A stretch of 64,000 bases of DNA from Chitinophagaceae bacterium (GTDB taxonomy: Bacteria; Bacteroidota; Bacteroidia; Chitinophagales; Chitinophagaceae), in assembly GCA_947455215.1 (NCBI GenBank), contig CANGNA010000011.1, positions 17,697 through 81,696 on the forward strand, given 5' to 3'. Positions 26,693 to 34,342 of the stretch are shown here, piece after piece. Each line of letters opens with the position of its first letter. Position 1 is the stretch's first letter. The position numbers and the translations under genes are program-made. The notes under the pieces were generated by a model. It saw only the letters and a list, made by a program, of their open reading frames with translations, was not told where the DNA came from and did not search any database.

Positions 26693-27442
26693 CTAAATAA
26701 TGTGTGTATGCTTCAACAATACTTCTACCCCTGCAGCAAATACCAGCAGCGCAGTAACACGCCGTATGACCACAGGATCGAACTTAGCAATACCTAACCT
26801 GGAGCCCACCTGCCCGCCAGCAAATACAGCAAAGCACAGCAGCAAAATTCGGGAATATTGTAATTCGGCGGGTGCCGGTTTGGAAAGATGTGCCACCAGA
26901 CCTGAAACAGAATTGACCAATATGAACACCGATGCCGTAGCGGCTATCTTCTTCGGCACATCCCACCTCAGCAAGTGTAACACGGGCGATAAAAATATAC
27001 CGCCACCAATACTTACCATGCCCGACAAAAACCCGATGGCACCACCTATAGCACCGCTTTTTACAGGGCTATCTTTTACCGGTTGGCCGGTAGCCGTTGT
27101 TTTTACCACCAGCAACAGCGATGCTGCTATAAGGCTGCAACCCAGCAATACAAAAAATGCATCGGTACTTATTTTAAGCCATGCCCCGACAAATGCCAAA
27201 GGCACACTCAGCAGTATAAGCGGCAATATCTTCTTCCAATCTACCTGGCGGTGTTTGATGAATAATAGCGAGCCTGCCGTAACAACAATGATGTTGCAGA
27301 CCAATGCGATCAGCTTCATCTCGTACACAGGCAACTGGTACACCGCCAATATGGCCAGGTAACTGCTGCCACCGCCAAAACCCACAGACGAATAGATGAA
27401 CGCAATAACAAAGAAGAAGATAAGTAACTCCCAATGCTGCAT
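26693..27442 (-). CDS. TauE/SafE-type anion permease
   Basis: 249-residue inner-membrane protein of the sulfite exporter TauE/SafE family, with about eight membrane helices. The start at 27442 (MQHWELLIFFFVIAFIYSSVGFGGGS) begins directly with the first helix; a longer reading adds 30 polar residues. The two family half-repeats are visible: SVGFGGGSSYLAIL near the start and GFLSGMVSIGGGIFLSPVL in the middle. Relatives move sulfite, sulfoacetate or related anions. As the first gene before moaD-moaE it may supply or remove a sulfur or molybdenum-related anion, but that link is inference from position only. Confidence 0.88.
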   Translation of the reverse strand: MQHWELLIFFFVIAFIYSSVGFGGGSSYLAILAVYQLPVYEMKLIALVCNIIVVTAGSLLFIKHRQVDWKKILPLILLSVPLAFVGAWLKISTDAFFVLLGCSLIAASLLLVVKTTATGQPVKDSPVKSGAIGGAIGFLSGMVSIGGGIFLSPVLHLLRWDVPKKIAATASVFILVNSVSGLVAHLSKPAPAELQYSRILLLCFAVFAGGQVGSRLGIAKFDPVVIRRVTALLVFAAGVEVLLKHTHII

Positions 27443-27572
27443 AAGGGCGAAGATAGGTGAATAGGGCAAATAACACTCTTGCCGACCACACTGTAAATGC
27501 AAACAGGGAATGCAAATGCACTCCCTGTTCAATCATATGTAAAGGCTGTTTACTATTTACCTTCTCCCGATC

Positions 27573-28427
27573 TTATCGGTGTGAATTGATGTAATCGTTC
27601 AATGCTTTCCGGTTAGATTCCCAGCTGAACACTGTAGCTACCTTGTAATAGTTATTGTAGTCTACGCAGCGGGTGTAGGCAAACTTGGCAAAATCCAGTT
27701 TACTATCGTCCCAGCTAAACAGCTTGCAGATGGTCATGATCTGGTCGGTAGTAAAGTAGTTGGTATTGGCTATTGTTTTAGCTGTAGACAACTTAGTATC
27801 ATCCCAGCTGCTTGATTTGATAGTACGCAGTGCGTCGCCAAAAGATACGTTATCCATAGCTACCGGTGCTGGTGGCGGTGGCGGAGGTGTAGGCACAGTA
27901 GGCACCTGGCGTGGTGCATCGTGACCATACATCATTACATATTCGCCCTGTTCGCCACGGTAATCGCGCTCCAGTGTGCTCATCCTGTTGAATGCCAGGC
28001 GGGCATAACCATTCCTGTCGCGGGTTATCCTCATAGAAAGGCTGATAGGCTGACCTTCTACCGGGTCCATGAAAGATATGGTCTTGCTGATAGCCGCGGT
28101 ACGGTTATCGTCGAATATGATCTGGATATCGTTGATCACCTGTGGCAGGCCTTCTATGCGCACCTTAGACTGTGCGTACATGTTCTGCTTTATGCCATTC
28201 AGTATCAGGAAAAAGCGTTCACCGCTTTCTGACCATATAGTAAGCGCACTACCCGGAACACCTATTGGCTGATAGTTACCACGGCCACCGTTGTTATTGT
28301 TATAACCATTACCATATCCGCCGTTACCATATCCGCCATGGTTACCGTTGTTGCCGTGCCTGCTTTGCTGTGCAACTGCCATAAGGGGCAGTGCGGCCAT
28401 CATCAATAAAAGGACTTTCTTCTTCAT
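27573..28427 (-). CDS. DUF4476 exported protein
   Basis: 284-residue exported protein with signal peptide MKKKVLLLMMAALPLMAVAQ. After it comes a low-complexity Gly/Asn/His/Tyr stretch (about residues 22-50, GGYGNGGYGNGYNNNNGG), a beta-rich middle (AQSKVRIEGLPQVINDIQIIF), a Pro-rich linker, and a C-terminal DUF4476 domain of about 90 residues with repeating units: SSWDDTKLSTAKTIAN, FSWDDSKLDFAKFAYTR, FSWESNRKALNDYI. DUF4476 is common in Bacteroidota and its function is unknown. Monocistronic as far as can be seen. Confidence 0.92.
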   Translation of the reverse strand: MKKKVLLLMMAALPLMAVAQQSRHGNNGNHGGYGNGGYGNGYNNNNGGRGNYQPIGVPGSALTIWSESGERFFLILNGIKQNMYAQSKVRIEGLPQVINDIQIIFDDNRTAAISKTISFMDPVEGQPISLSMRITRDRNGYARLAFNRMSTLERDYRGEQGEYVMMYGHDAPRQVPTVPTPPPPPPAPVAMDNVSFGDALRTIKSSSWDDTKLSTAKTIANTNYFTTDQIMTICKLFSWDDSKLDFAKFAYTRCVDYNNYYKVATVFSWESNRKALNDYINSHR

Positions 28428-28521
28428 AAAAATCTGATTTTGTGCAAGGATAATAAATAATCGTTAACTTATATACATATAAGCCTATAAACTCTTCTTT
28501 TGCTTGTATTGGTATACCGAT

Positions 28522-29013
28522 CTACCGCCCGGATTGCTGCATTTGTTCCAGCTGGTCTATCCAGCGTTTTACTATGGTGAGTGGGATGATGCCGATGATA
28601 CCGAACGAACAATCTATCAGTATATGGAACCACGGTATGTGCCTTAAAGGACCCATGATAAATGCCAGCGGCAAAACACCTACACAGGCTATGCGTGCCC
28701 AGTCTATCACCCATTTGTTGCGTACCGGATCGCGGTAAGGGCCTATGAACGCCGTACCTATTACTATGTGGGCAAAGGCCATCCAATCGTAACCATAGAA
28801 CAGGAAATCGTAGTTATCGTTGGCCCACTGTACACCGTGCCATACCTTATACATCCAGGCACCCATCACTGTCGATTCGCTGAACATTCCGCTATCTATG
28901 ATCACCTTTAACTCTGTATAAACCGGGAAGGCTGTGATGCCGCTGAGTATCAACAATACTACAAAGACGATCATTAATAACCTGATGCGGACGAGTAATT
29001 TAGCGGGTGTCAT
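28522..29013 (-). CDS. Four-helix inner-membrane protein, unknown
   Basis: 163-residue membrane protein with four predicted helices: about 10-30 (LLMIVFVVLLILSGITAF), 75-95 (WMAFAHIVIGTAFIG), 105-125 (ARIACVGVLPLAFIMG) and 130-150 (ILIDCSFGIIGIIPLTIV). Between helices one and two lies a soluble loop with several Trp/Tyr/His (KVWHGVQWANDNYDFLFYGYDW). No named family recognised. Stands alone on the minus strand. Confidence 0.75.
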   Translation of the reverse strand: MTPAKLLVRIRLLMIVFVVLLILSGITAFPVYTELKVIIDSGMFSESTVMGAWMYKVWHGVQWANDNYDFLFYGYDWMAFAHIVIGTAFIGPYRDPVRNKWVIDWARIACVGVLPLAFIMGPLRHIPWFHILIDCSFGIIGIIPLTIVKRWIDQLEQMQQSGR

Positions 29014-29111
29014 TGTGCTGCTTGTTTTAAGGTACTTGTATCTTTCTCTCCTCTACCCGGCCGCTCGTTGTACCCTTTGAACTGTATATTACAACTTGCG
29101 TGCCGAAAATT

Positions 29112-29657
29112 TTACCAGACGTTGCGGTAATAAACTTCTGTGCTGTCAGCCGATATGTACAACTCTTCACGGCCATGCTCTGTGTCTGCCGACAAGTATA
29201 TTACAGACGGCGTGCTTGCAAAGCTCTTGCTGCCGGCAAGCGGCAGCGTCTGCGCCACCCTGGCATCAACCACCTTCGAGGTATACTCTTTCCCTGCCAA
29301 TATCCTGGCCACTTCATCAGGGCATGTTTTAAAATGCAGGCATATTTCAAAGTCCACTATCGGTATGGTAGCATCCCTGTACTCCAATATCTGCACACAG
29401 CTACTGGCAGGCTTACCCCAGGTACGTTCGTAAATATGTTCGCCATCCTCAAGAGCAAACGTCTTAGTGGCTATGCCCAACACCTTCACCCCTGCCTTCA
29501 GCAGCGTGTATACGCCACAGCCCATACATACAAAGAACAGTGCCGTAGCTGCGATGAACAACTTCAGCTTCCTGCGAACAATAGCCATCAAAGCCAATAC
29601 CACAACCGCTATAAACAGTATGATGCAGATGAGTATCCAGGTAACAATAGCATGCAT
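29112..29657 (-). CDS. Membrane-anchored unknown protein
   Basis: 181-residue protein with two N-terminal membrane helices (about 3-27, TWILICIILFIAVVVLALMAIV, and 33-55, FIAATALFFVCMGCGVYTLL) and a soluble, beta-rich C-terminal domain (60-181) expected outside the cytoplasm. The domain has two Cys (SSCVQILEYRD, HFKTCPDEVARIL) that could form a disulfide. I recognise no family. Two overlapping ATG codons lie at the start; the outer is used here. Confidence 0.7.
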   Translation of the reverse strand: MHAIVTWILICIILFIAVVVLALMAIVRRKLKLFIAATALFFVCMGCGVYTLLKAGVKVLGIATKTFALEDGEHIYERTWGKPASSCVQILEYRDATIPIVDFEICLHFKTCPDEVARILAGKEYTSKVVDARVAQTLPLAGSKSFASTPSVIYLSADTEHGREELYISADSTEVYYRNVW

Positions 29658-29767
29658 ATGGTAAAAGTAACAGGAAAACAGCAGGTAAGGTTATAAACAC
29701 CTCTGCTTTTAACCTCAATTAAGGTAGTCCAAAGATGTAAACACACTAACTATATCATCCCTACACA

Positions 29768-29798
29768 GTGTCACCCTGAGCCTGCCGAAGGGCGACAC
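29768..29798 (+). repeat. REP-like hairpin, copy 1
   Basis: 31-base imperfect palindrome starting GTGTCACCCT and ending AGGGCGACAC, with the inner loop GAGCCTGCCGA. Stem pairs GTGTC/GACAC and CCCT/AGGG. One of three copies in this window; it lies 3 bases before the 3' end of the GIY-YIG gene. Confidence 0.85.
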
Positions 29799-29800
29799 GG

Positions 29801-30112
29801 TCATGGGTTGTGCGATCTTTGAGTATATGATTTAGATAGTCTAAATAACTGCGCTTCATTGCCTGACATCAGTGCTTCCTTCTTTGCCCTACTCCATCCT
29901 TTTATCTGTTTCTCCCGGGCAATTGCATCATCTATTACTCTGAAATATTCATAGTAAAGAAGCGTTAATGGACGACGGCCATGCGTGTAGCAGTTAACAA
30001 TGTTTCCAGCCTGATGCTCTTCAAATCTCCGCTCCAGGTCATTGGTAACACCGGTGTAGTAAGAGCCATCAGCGCATAGAAGTATATAGATATAGTAGTT
30101 ATGGTGTTTCAT
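29801..30112 (-). CDS. GIY-YIG nuclease
   Basis: 103-residue stand-alone GIY-YIG endonuclease of the UvrC-N/Slx1-like small type. The ATG at 30112 gives MKHHNYYIYILLCADGSYYTGVTND, holding the two catalytic strands (YIYIL ... YYTGV) as variants of GIY and YIG; then LERRFEEHQAG with the conserved Arg, a central TLLYYEYF and the catalytic Glu area, and EKQIKGWSRAKKEAL typical of this small family. It cuts DNA by a single metal in relatives. The gene is bracketed by two copies, in opposite orientation, of the same REP-like hairpin, one 3 bases after its stop and one about 50 bases before its start. Confidence 0.92.
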   Translation of the reverse strand: MKHHNYYIYILLCADGSYYTGVTNDLERRFEEHQAGNIVNCYTHGRRPLTLLYYEYFRVIDDAIAREKQIKGWSRAKKEALMSGNEAQLFRLSKSYTQRSHNP

Positions 30113-30160
30113 GGCAGATACAAACAAAAGTAGGTCCTTATGCTTTATTAGCCCACCTCC

Positions 30161-30191
30161 GTGTCGCACTTCGGCAGGCTCAGTGTGACAC
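30161..30191 (-). repeat. REP-like hairpin, copy 2 (inverted)
   Basis: Read on the minus strand it starts GTGTCACACT, has the loop GAGCCTGCCGA and ends AGTGCGACAC. Relative to copy 1 two bases differ, and both changes restore pairing (CCCT/AGGG becomes CACT/AGTG), which supports selection for the hairpin. Confidence 0.85.
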
Positions 30192-30256
30192 TCTGTAGTT
30201 TAGTTGTAAATGACGCCTCTGCTTTGTTGGCACTCACCCTCCACTTTCAACCTCCA

Positions 30257-30787
30257 TCAAGGTACTATACGGATGGGCGTGCCTACGCTTACATGGGCAA
30301 ACAGCTCTTCTATTTCGGCATTGTTCACGGCCATGCAGCCGGCCGTCCAGTCGGTAAGGGTGAATGCTGTATCGGGTAGCTTGGTGCCATTGGGCAGGCC
30401 ATGTATCATTACATCGCCACCGGTACTTTTGTTATACTTACGGGCATAAGCACGGTCGGCATCGCATGGATAAGACACACCCAGCGACAGGTGGTATTTG
30501 CTGTGCTCATTCTTTGCTGATATGTGGTACAGCCCCTCCGGTGTTTTGTTATCGCCCTCAAAATGCTTGGCACCAACAGGATGGCCACCCAGCGATATAT
30601 GGTATTGTTTAGCTACTTTCCCCTTGCTGTATACACAGAGCAACCGCTCCTTCTTATGCGCACAAAGGCTATCGGCATCAACAGTAAGCGGCGCAGCAGT
30701 TATTGCCGTTCTGGGCTTTACCTGCAAGCGGCAGGCAGTTACCGGCAGGGCTACGATAGCAATAAGGATAGTGGATAAATGCTTCAT
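30257..30787 (-). CDS. L,D-transpeptidase (YkuD) lipoprotein
   Basis: 176-residue envelope enzyme. The N-terminus has a lipobox (LPVTAC, Cys19), so it is probably a lipoprotein. The YkuD domain starts at about residue 45 (ERLLCVYSKGKVAKQYHISLG) and shows the active-site box: GGDVMIHGLPNG with the conserved His, and DWTAGCMAV with the catalytic Cys. Such enzymes make 3-3 peptidoglycan cross-links or attach proteins to the wall; KTPEGLYHIS is the substrate-facing loop. Next to the M3 peptidase gene but separated by a terminator. Confidence 0.92.
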   Translation of the reverse strand: MKHLSTILIAIVALPVTACRLQVKPRTAITAAPLTVDADSLCAHKKERLLCVYSKGKVAKQYHISLGGHPVGAKHFEGDNKTPEGLYHISAKNEHSKYHLSLGVSYPCDADRAYARKYNKSTGGDVMIHGLPNGTKLPDTAFTLTDWTAGCMAVNNAEIEELFAHVSVGTPIRIVP

Positions 30788-30810
30788 TTACAGAACATGT
30801 TCATAATAGT

Positions 30811-30850
30811 AAAAATAGCAAAGCATCCGTAATAACAGATGCTTTGCTAT
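30811..30850 (-). terminator. Terminator after the M3 peptidase gene
   Basis: Perfect 13-base stem, ATAGCAAAGCATC (30815-30827) with GATGCTTTGCTAT (30838-30850), followed on the minus strand by TTTTACTATT. Confidence 0.88.
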
Positions 30851-30873
30851 AATATTAACAGTCTTATTGGTGC

Positions 30874-33012
30874 TTATTTCAGTCCCCTGTTTTCCAGCAT
30901 CGGGTTGATGTCCGGATCAGCACCACGGAAGTCGCGGAACATCTTGCTCAGCTCTATGGTGTTACCACGGCTCAGTACCATATCGCGGAAGCGCTGGCCA
31001 TTCTCACGGGTCATGCCGCCATGCTGCTTGAACCATGCAAACGCATCGTCGTCCAGCATCTCTGTCCACAGGTAGGCATAGTAGCCTGCAGCATAGCCAT
31101 TGCTCCATATGTGCAGGAAGTAGCTGCTGCGGTAGCGGGTAGGCACATACGGCAGATCCAGGTGTGTATTGTGCAGCGCCTCTGCTTCAAACTTATCTAC
31201 GTCCTGCTTAGGGGTGCCCGGTGCTATCTTGTGCCACTGTATGTCCAGGTTGGCAGCAGCCAGCAGTTCGGTAAGGGCATAACCCTGGTTGAAGCTTGCC
31301 GCCTTCTTTATCTTATCTACCAGAGCCTGTGGCATGGTCTCTCCTGTTTTGTAGTGTTTGGCGTAGTGGGCAAACACTGTAGGCTCCATAGCCCAATGCT
31401 CGTTGAACTGCGATGGAAACTCCACAAAGTCGCGGGCAGTAGCAGTGCCGGAAAGACTTGGATACTGCTGATCGGCAAACAAGCCATGCAGGCCATGACC
31501 AAACTCGTGGAACATAGTGGTCACATCGCTGAAGCTGATGAGTGCAGGCTGACCTTCTGCAGGCTTGGTAAAGTTGCACACGTTATAGATCACCGGCTTG
31601 GTGCCCAGCAACTTCGACTGGCCTACCAGGTTCTCCATCCATGCGCCACCATTCTTGTTATCGCGCTTAAAGTAGTCGCAATAGAACAGCGCCATAGAAG
31701 AGCCGTCTTTGTCGAACACTTCGAACACACGCACATCCTTCTGGTACACCGGTATGTCTTTGCGCTCTTTAAAGGTGATGCCATACAGCTGTGTTGCTGC
31801 GTAGAACACACCATTCTCCAGTACGTTATTGATCTCGAAGTAAGGCTTTATCTCTTCTTCTTTCAGGTCGTACTTAGCCTTGCGCACCTTCTCTGCATAG
31901 TAATCCCAATCGTAAGCTTCTACTTTAAAGCCACCCTTTTCAGCGTCTATCACCGCCTGTATGTCGGCAGCTTCGCGGGTTGCCTTGGCAGTAGCAGCAG
32001 GTACCAGCTTGGCAAAGAAGGCTTCTACAGCTTCCGGCTTTTTAGCCATCTGATCTTGCAGTGCCCACGATGCATAGTTAGGCTGGCCCAGCAGTTTAGC
32101 TTTTTGTGTGCGTATCTCTGCTATGCGGCTCAGCGTAGGGCGGGTATCGTTAGAGTCGCTCTTCTCGGCACGTGTCCATGAAGCATCGAACAACTTCTTA
32201 CGTGTAGCGCGGTTAGACAGGCTTTGCAGTTCCGGCTGCTGCGTAGTGTTCTGCAGGCTCAGCAACCACTTGCCCTCCATTTTGGCATTCTTAGCCGCTA
32301 CGGCAGCGGCCTGTATATCGGCATCGCTCATGCCTGCCAGTTCGCCTTTGTCCGATACCACAACAGCACCCGCCTTGGCAGCAGCCATCAGCTGGTTAGT
32401 GAATTTGGCATTCAGGCTGGCTTCTTCCTTATTCAGCTTTTTCAGGGCTTCCTTGTCTGCGTCAGATAGGTTGGCACCGGCCATCACAAAGTGCTGGTAG
32501 TAGAATTCTACCAACCTGTTCGATTCCAGGTCCAGCTTCAGTTCTGCCCTTTTGTTATATATGGCCTCTACCCTTTTAAAGAGTTTTGTGTTCAGGTAAA
32601 TAGCATCGTTGGTGGCCGACAGCTTAGGGGCCATCTCTTCAGACAATCCCTGGAGCACAGAATCGGTATTGGCACCCGATAGCAGGTTGAACGCGGCACT
32701 TACCCTGCGCAGCAACTGCCCGCTTTTCTCCAGCGCCACCAGTGTATTCTCGAAGGTAGGCGCCTCGGTATTATCAGCTATTTTCTGCACCTCTGCCAGT
32801 TGTTGTTGCATACCGGCTTCCATAGCAGGCTTGAAGTGGCTGTCTTTTATCTTGCTGAAATCGGCAGTATGGAAAGGCAAGGTGCTTTCCGCGTAGAATG
32901 GATTGTCTGCTGTCAAAGTATCGTTTTTATCGGCTGTCTTACCGGCATTTCCGCCGCAAGCGGACAGTAAAAGTATCATGCCCGCAACGGGCAGTAAGGC
33001 TGCTGCTTTCAT
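30874..33012 (-). CDS. dcp: M3-family peptidyl-dipeptidase, lipoprotein
   Basis: 712-residue zinc metallopeptidase of the oligopeptidase A/Dcp family, which cuts dipeptides from the C-terminus of short peptides. The signal (MKAAALLPVAGMILLLSACGGN) ends in a lipobox, so the enzyme is likely a lipoprotein facing the periplasm, unlike cytosolic E. coli Dcp. The zinc site is HEFGH at residues 502-506 (MFHEFGHGLHGLF) with the third ligand Glu in the following helix (TARDFVEFPSQFNEHW). C-terminal substrate residues YRSSYFLHIW and YAAGYYAYLW are present. Length fits Dcp. Its upstream region contains the 9-bp repeat arrays. Confidence 0.93.
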   Translation of the reverse strand: MKAAALLPVAGMILLLSACGGNAGKTADKNDTLTADNPFYAESTLPFHTADFSKIKDSHFKPAMEAGMQQQLAEVQKIADNTEAPTFENTLVALEKSGQLLRRVSAAFNLLSGANTDSVLQGLSEEMAPKLSATNDAIYLNTKLFKRVEAIYNKRAELKLDLESNRLVEFYYQHFVMAGANLSDADKEALKKLNKEEASLNAKFTNQLMAAAKAGAVVVSDKGELAGMSDADIQAAAVAAKNAKMEGKWLLSLQNTTQQPELQSLSNRATRKKLFDASWTRAEKSDSNDTRPTLSRIAEIRTQKAKLLGQPNYASWALQDQMAKKPEAVEAFFAKLVPAATAKATREAADIQAVIDAEKGGFKVEAYDWDYYAEKVRKAKYDLKEEEIKPYFEINNVLENGVFYAATQLYGITFKERKDIPVYQKDVRVFEVFDKDGSSMALFYCDYFKRDNKNGGAWMENLVGQSKLLGTKPVIYNVCNFTKPAEGQPALISFSDVTTMFHEFGHGLHGLFADQQYPSLSGTATARDFVEFPSQFNEHWAMEPTVFAHYAKHYKTGETMPQALVDKIKKAASFNQGYALTELLAAANLDIQWHKIAPGTPKQDVDKFEAEALHNTHLDLPYVPTRYRSSYFLHIWSNGYAAGYYAYLWTEMLDDDAFAWFKQHGGMTRENGQRFRDMVLSRGNTIELSKMFRDFRGADPDINPMLENRGLK

Positions 33013-33151
33013 TTAAATGTGTTTTGTCAATTGGTATGGGTTAAAGATATGTATAATAACCTTACACTTTATGACGCGTACAGGGGAAATTGAGAGCGGG
33101 TGCGGAGAGCAAAGAGCGAAGAGCGGCAAGAAATCAGGAATTATCTTATTC

Positions 33152-33207
33152 GTACACCTCGTACGGTTCGTACACCCGTACGAGCGTACGAACCGTACGA
33201 ATGGTAC
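33152..33207 (-). repeat. GTACGA 9-bp repeat array A
   Basis: Seven GTAC cores at 33152, 33161, 33170, 33178, 33186, 33195 and 33204, spaced 8-9 bases. Read on the minus strand the units are variants of GTACGAACC and GTACGAGGT. It is inverted relative to array B; 20 bases (33157-33176) are an exact reverse complement of 33454-33473. Confidence 0.9.
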
Positions 33208-33420
33208 ACGCTCCAAACGTACTATTATTTCACCGACGGGTGTTCATCTATAGGTGCTTACACTGCGTACCATACGCTGACACCGTGCAAGTATGAACTT
33301 CTATGTCAATTATATATAAATATATTATAATTATATTAGACACTGAATAAATTGATTATTTAAAGCAATTTAATAGGGAGGGTGTGAACTAAAGATACAA
33401 GCTGCTATAATACAAGAACC
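33208..33420. other. AT-rich spacer between the two repeat arrays
   Basis: About 210 bases, part of a 483-base gene-free stretch (33013-33495) upstream of dcp and downstream of the NlpC/P60 gene. The centre (33300-33380) is very AT-rich with TATATATAAATATATTATAA-like sequence. No gene, tRNA or clear RNA fold seen. Confidence 0.6.
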
Positions 33421-33483
33421 GTACGAACCGTACGAACCGTACGAGGCGTACGAGGTGTACGAACCGTACGAGGCGTACGAATA
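33421..33483 (+). repeat. GTACGA 9-bp repeat array B
   Basis: Seven units in perfect 9-base register at 33421, 33430, 33439, 33448, 33457, 33466 and 33475: GTACGAACC (three times), GTACGAGGC, GTACGAGGT, GTACGAACC, GTACGAGGC. Each junction forms CGTACG or GTAC, both self-complementary. It ends 13 bases from the NlpC/P60 stop codon. Confidence 0.93.
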
Positions 33484-33495
33484 CAACGTAAAATA

Positions 33496-34248
33496 TCACT
33501 TACCCATCCTGCCGATGCCTGCAAAGTGTTTGTGCCAGTATTCTTCGTTCAGGCTGCTGATCATAATGCCCTGGGTGGTGGAAGCATGTACAAAATAGCC
33601 ATTCATCAGGTAAACACCTACGTGAGAGATACGGCGTCCGCGGGTCTTAAAAAATACAAGGTCGCCCCGGTTGGCCTCGTCGGCCTTGCGCAGGTGTTCG
33701 CAGTTGGCATACATCTCGTACGATGTGCGCAGAAGGTCTACGCCGTACACATCGGCATACAGCTTTTTCACAAAGCCCGAACAGTCTATACCATCCATGT
33801 CGCAGCCACCCAACCTGTAGTCTACCCCATACCACGTATCTATGAATTTGAACAGCACCGGATCGTCTATATCGTGGCGGCTCACGTTCATCATAGTGGC
33901 ATATTTCTCCTTCAGGTTGTCCGGTGCACCGGTATTATCGCTCAGCTTTACCTCGCCTTTTGCAGGTGTGGTTTTGCCTGTGGCCACCGGTGGCGGGGTT
34001 GTAGCTGCATCAGCCGGCGCAGGCTTCCACCTGCCGGTATGTTTTTTTACAACTGTCTTATTTTCAGGGTATTTGGTCGACCTATCTATACATTCAGTTG
34101 TAGTGCAATTCTTATTGTGTTTGTCCATATAGATATCGTCTATGAACTGTGGCTGGCGGGAACGATGGGCAACCGTATGCCTCGTGGTCTCGCAGCTTAC
34201 CAGCGTCAATAACGACAAACAAACAATAATTTGTACTAATATCTTCAT
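33496..34248 (-). CDS. NlpC/P60 (C40) peptidoglycan hydrolase lipoprotein
   Basis: 250-residue cell-wall peptidase. The ATG at 34248 gives MKILVQIIVCLSLLTLVSCETTR with a lipobox at Cys19. A basic, Thr/Pro-rich linker (about 25-110) leads to the NlpC/P60 domain: the catalytic Cys in GIDCSGFVKKLY, His in RRISHVGVYLMNGYFVH and the third polar residue in the following HASTTQG. These enzymes cut D-Glu-to-diaminopimelate bonds in stem peptides, for wall growth or remodelling. The gene begins 36 bases after a hairpin shared with the next T9SS gene and ends beside repeat array B. Confidence 0.92.
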   Translation of the reverse strand: MKILVQIIVCLSLLTLVSCETTRHTVAHRSRQPQFIDDIYMDKHNKNCTTTECIDRSTKYPENKTVVKKHTGRWKPAPADAATTPPPVATGKTTPAKGEVKLSDNTGAPDNLKEKYATMMNVSRHDIDDPVLFKFIDTWYGVDYRLGGCDMDGIDCSGFVKKLYADVYGVDLLRTSYEMYANCEHLRKADEANRGDLVFFKTRGRRISHVGVYLMNGYFVHASTTQGIMISSLNEEYWHKHFAGIGRMGK

Positions 34249-34298
34249 TATCAATTAACTGCCGCGAAGATACTAAATACAGGCGGGTAAAACTACAA

Positions 34299-34319
34299 GA
34301 GCCCGGCTATACCGGGCTC
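34299..34319 (-). terminator. Hairpin after the T9SS protein gene
   Basis: GAGCCCGG and CCGGGCTC pair perfectly over 8 bases with a CTATA loop, followed on the minus strand by TTGTAGTTTT. A moderate terminator for the gene ending at 34343. Confidence 0.6.
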
Positions 34320-34342
34320 CTGCAAAATGGTTGAAATATGTA

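Noticed and set aside
30874..33012. Cytosolic OpdA/Dcp
   Set aside because: The lipobox LLLSAC at the start points to an exported lipoprotein instead.
33017..33330. Overlapping plus-strand reading frames across the GTACGA array
   Set aside because: They are open only because the 9-base repeat keeps frame (Val-Arg-Thr, Tyr-Glu-Pro type repeats); no start context or family.
33152..33483. Possible CRISPR array
   Set aside because: Repeats are 9 bases with no unique spacers and no cas genes nearby; they are tandem short repeats.
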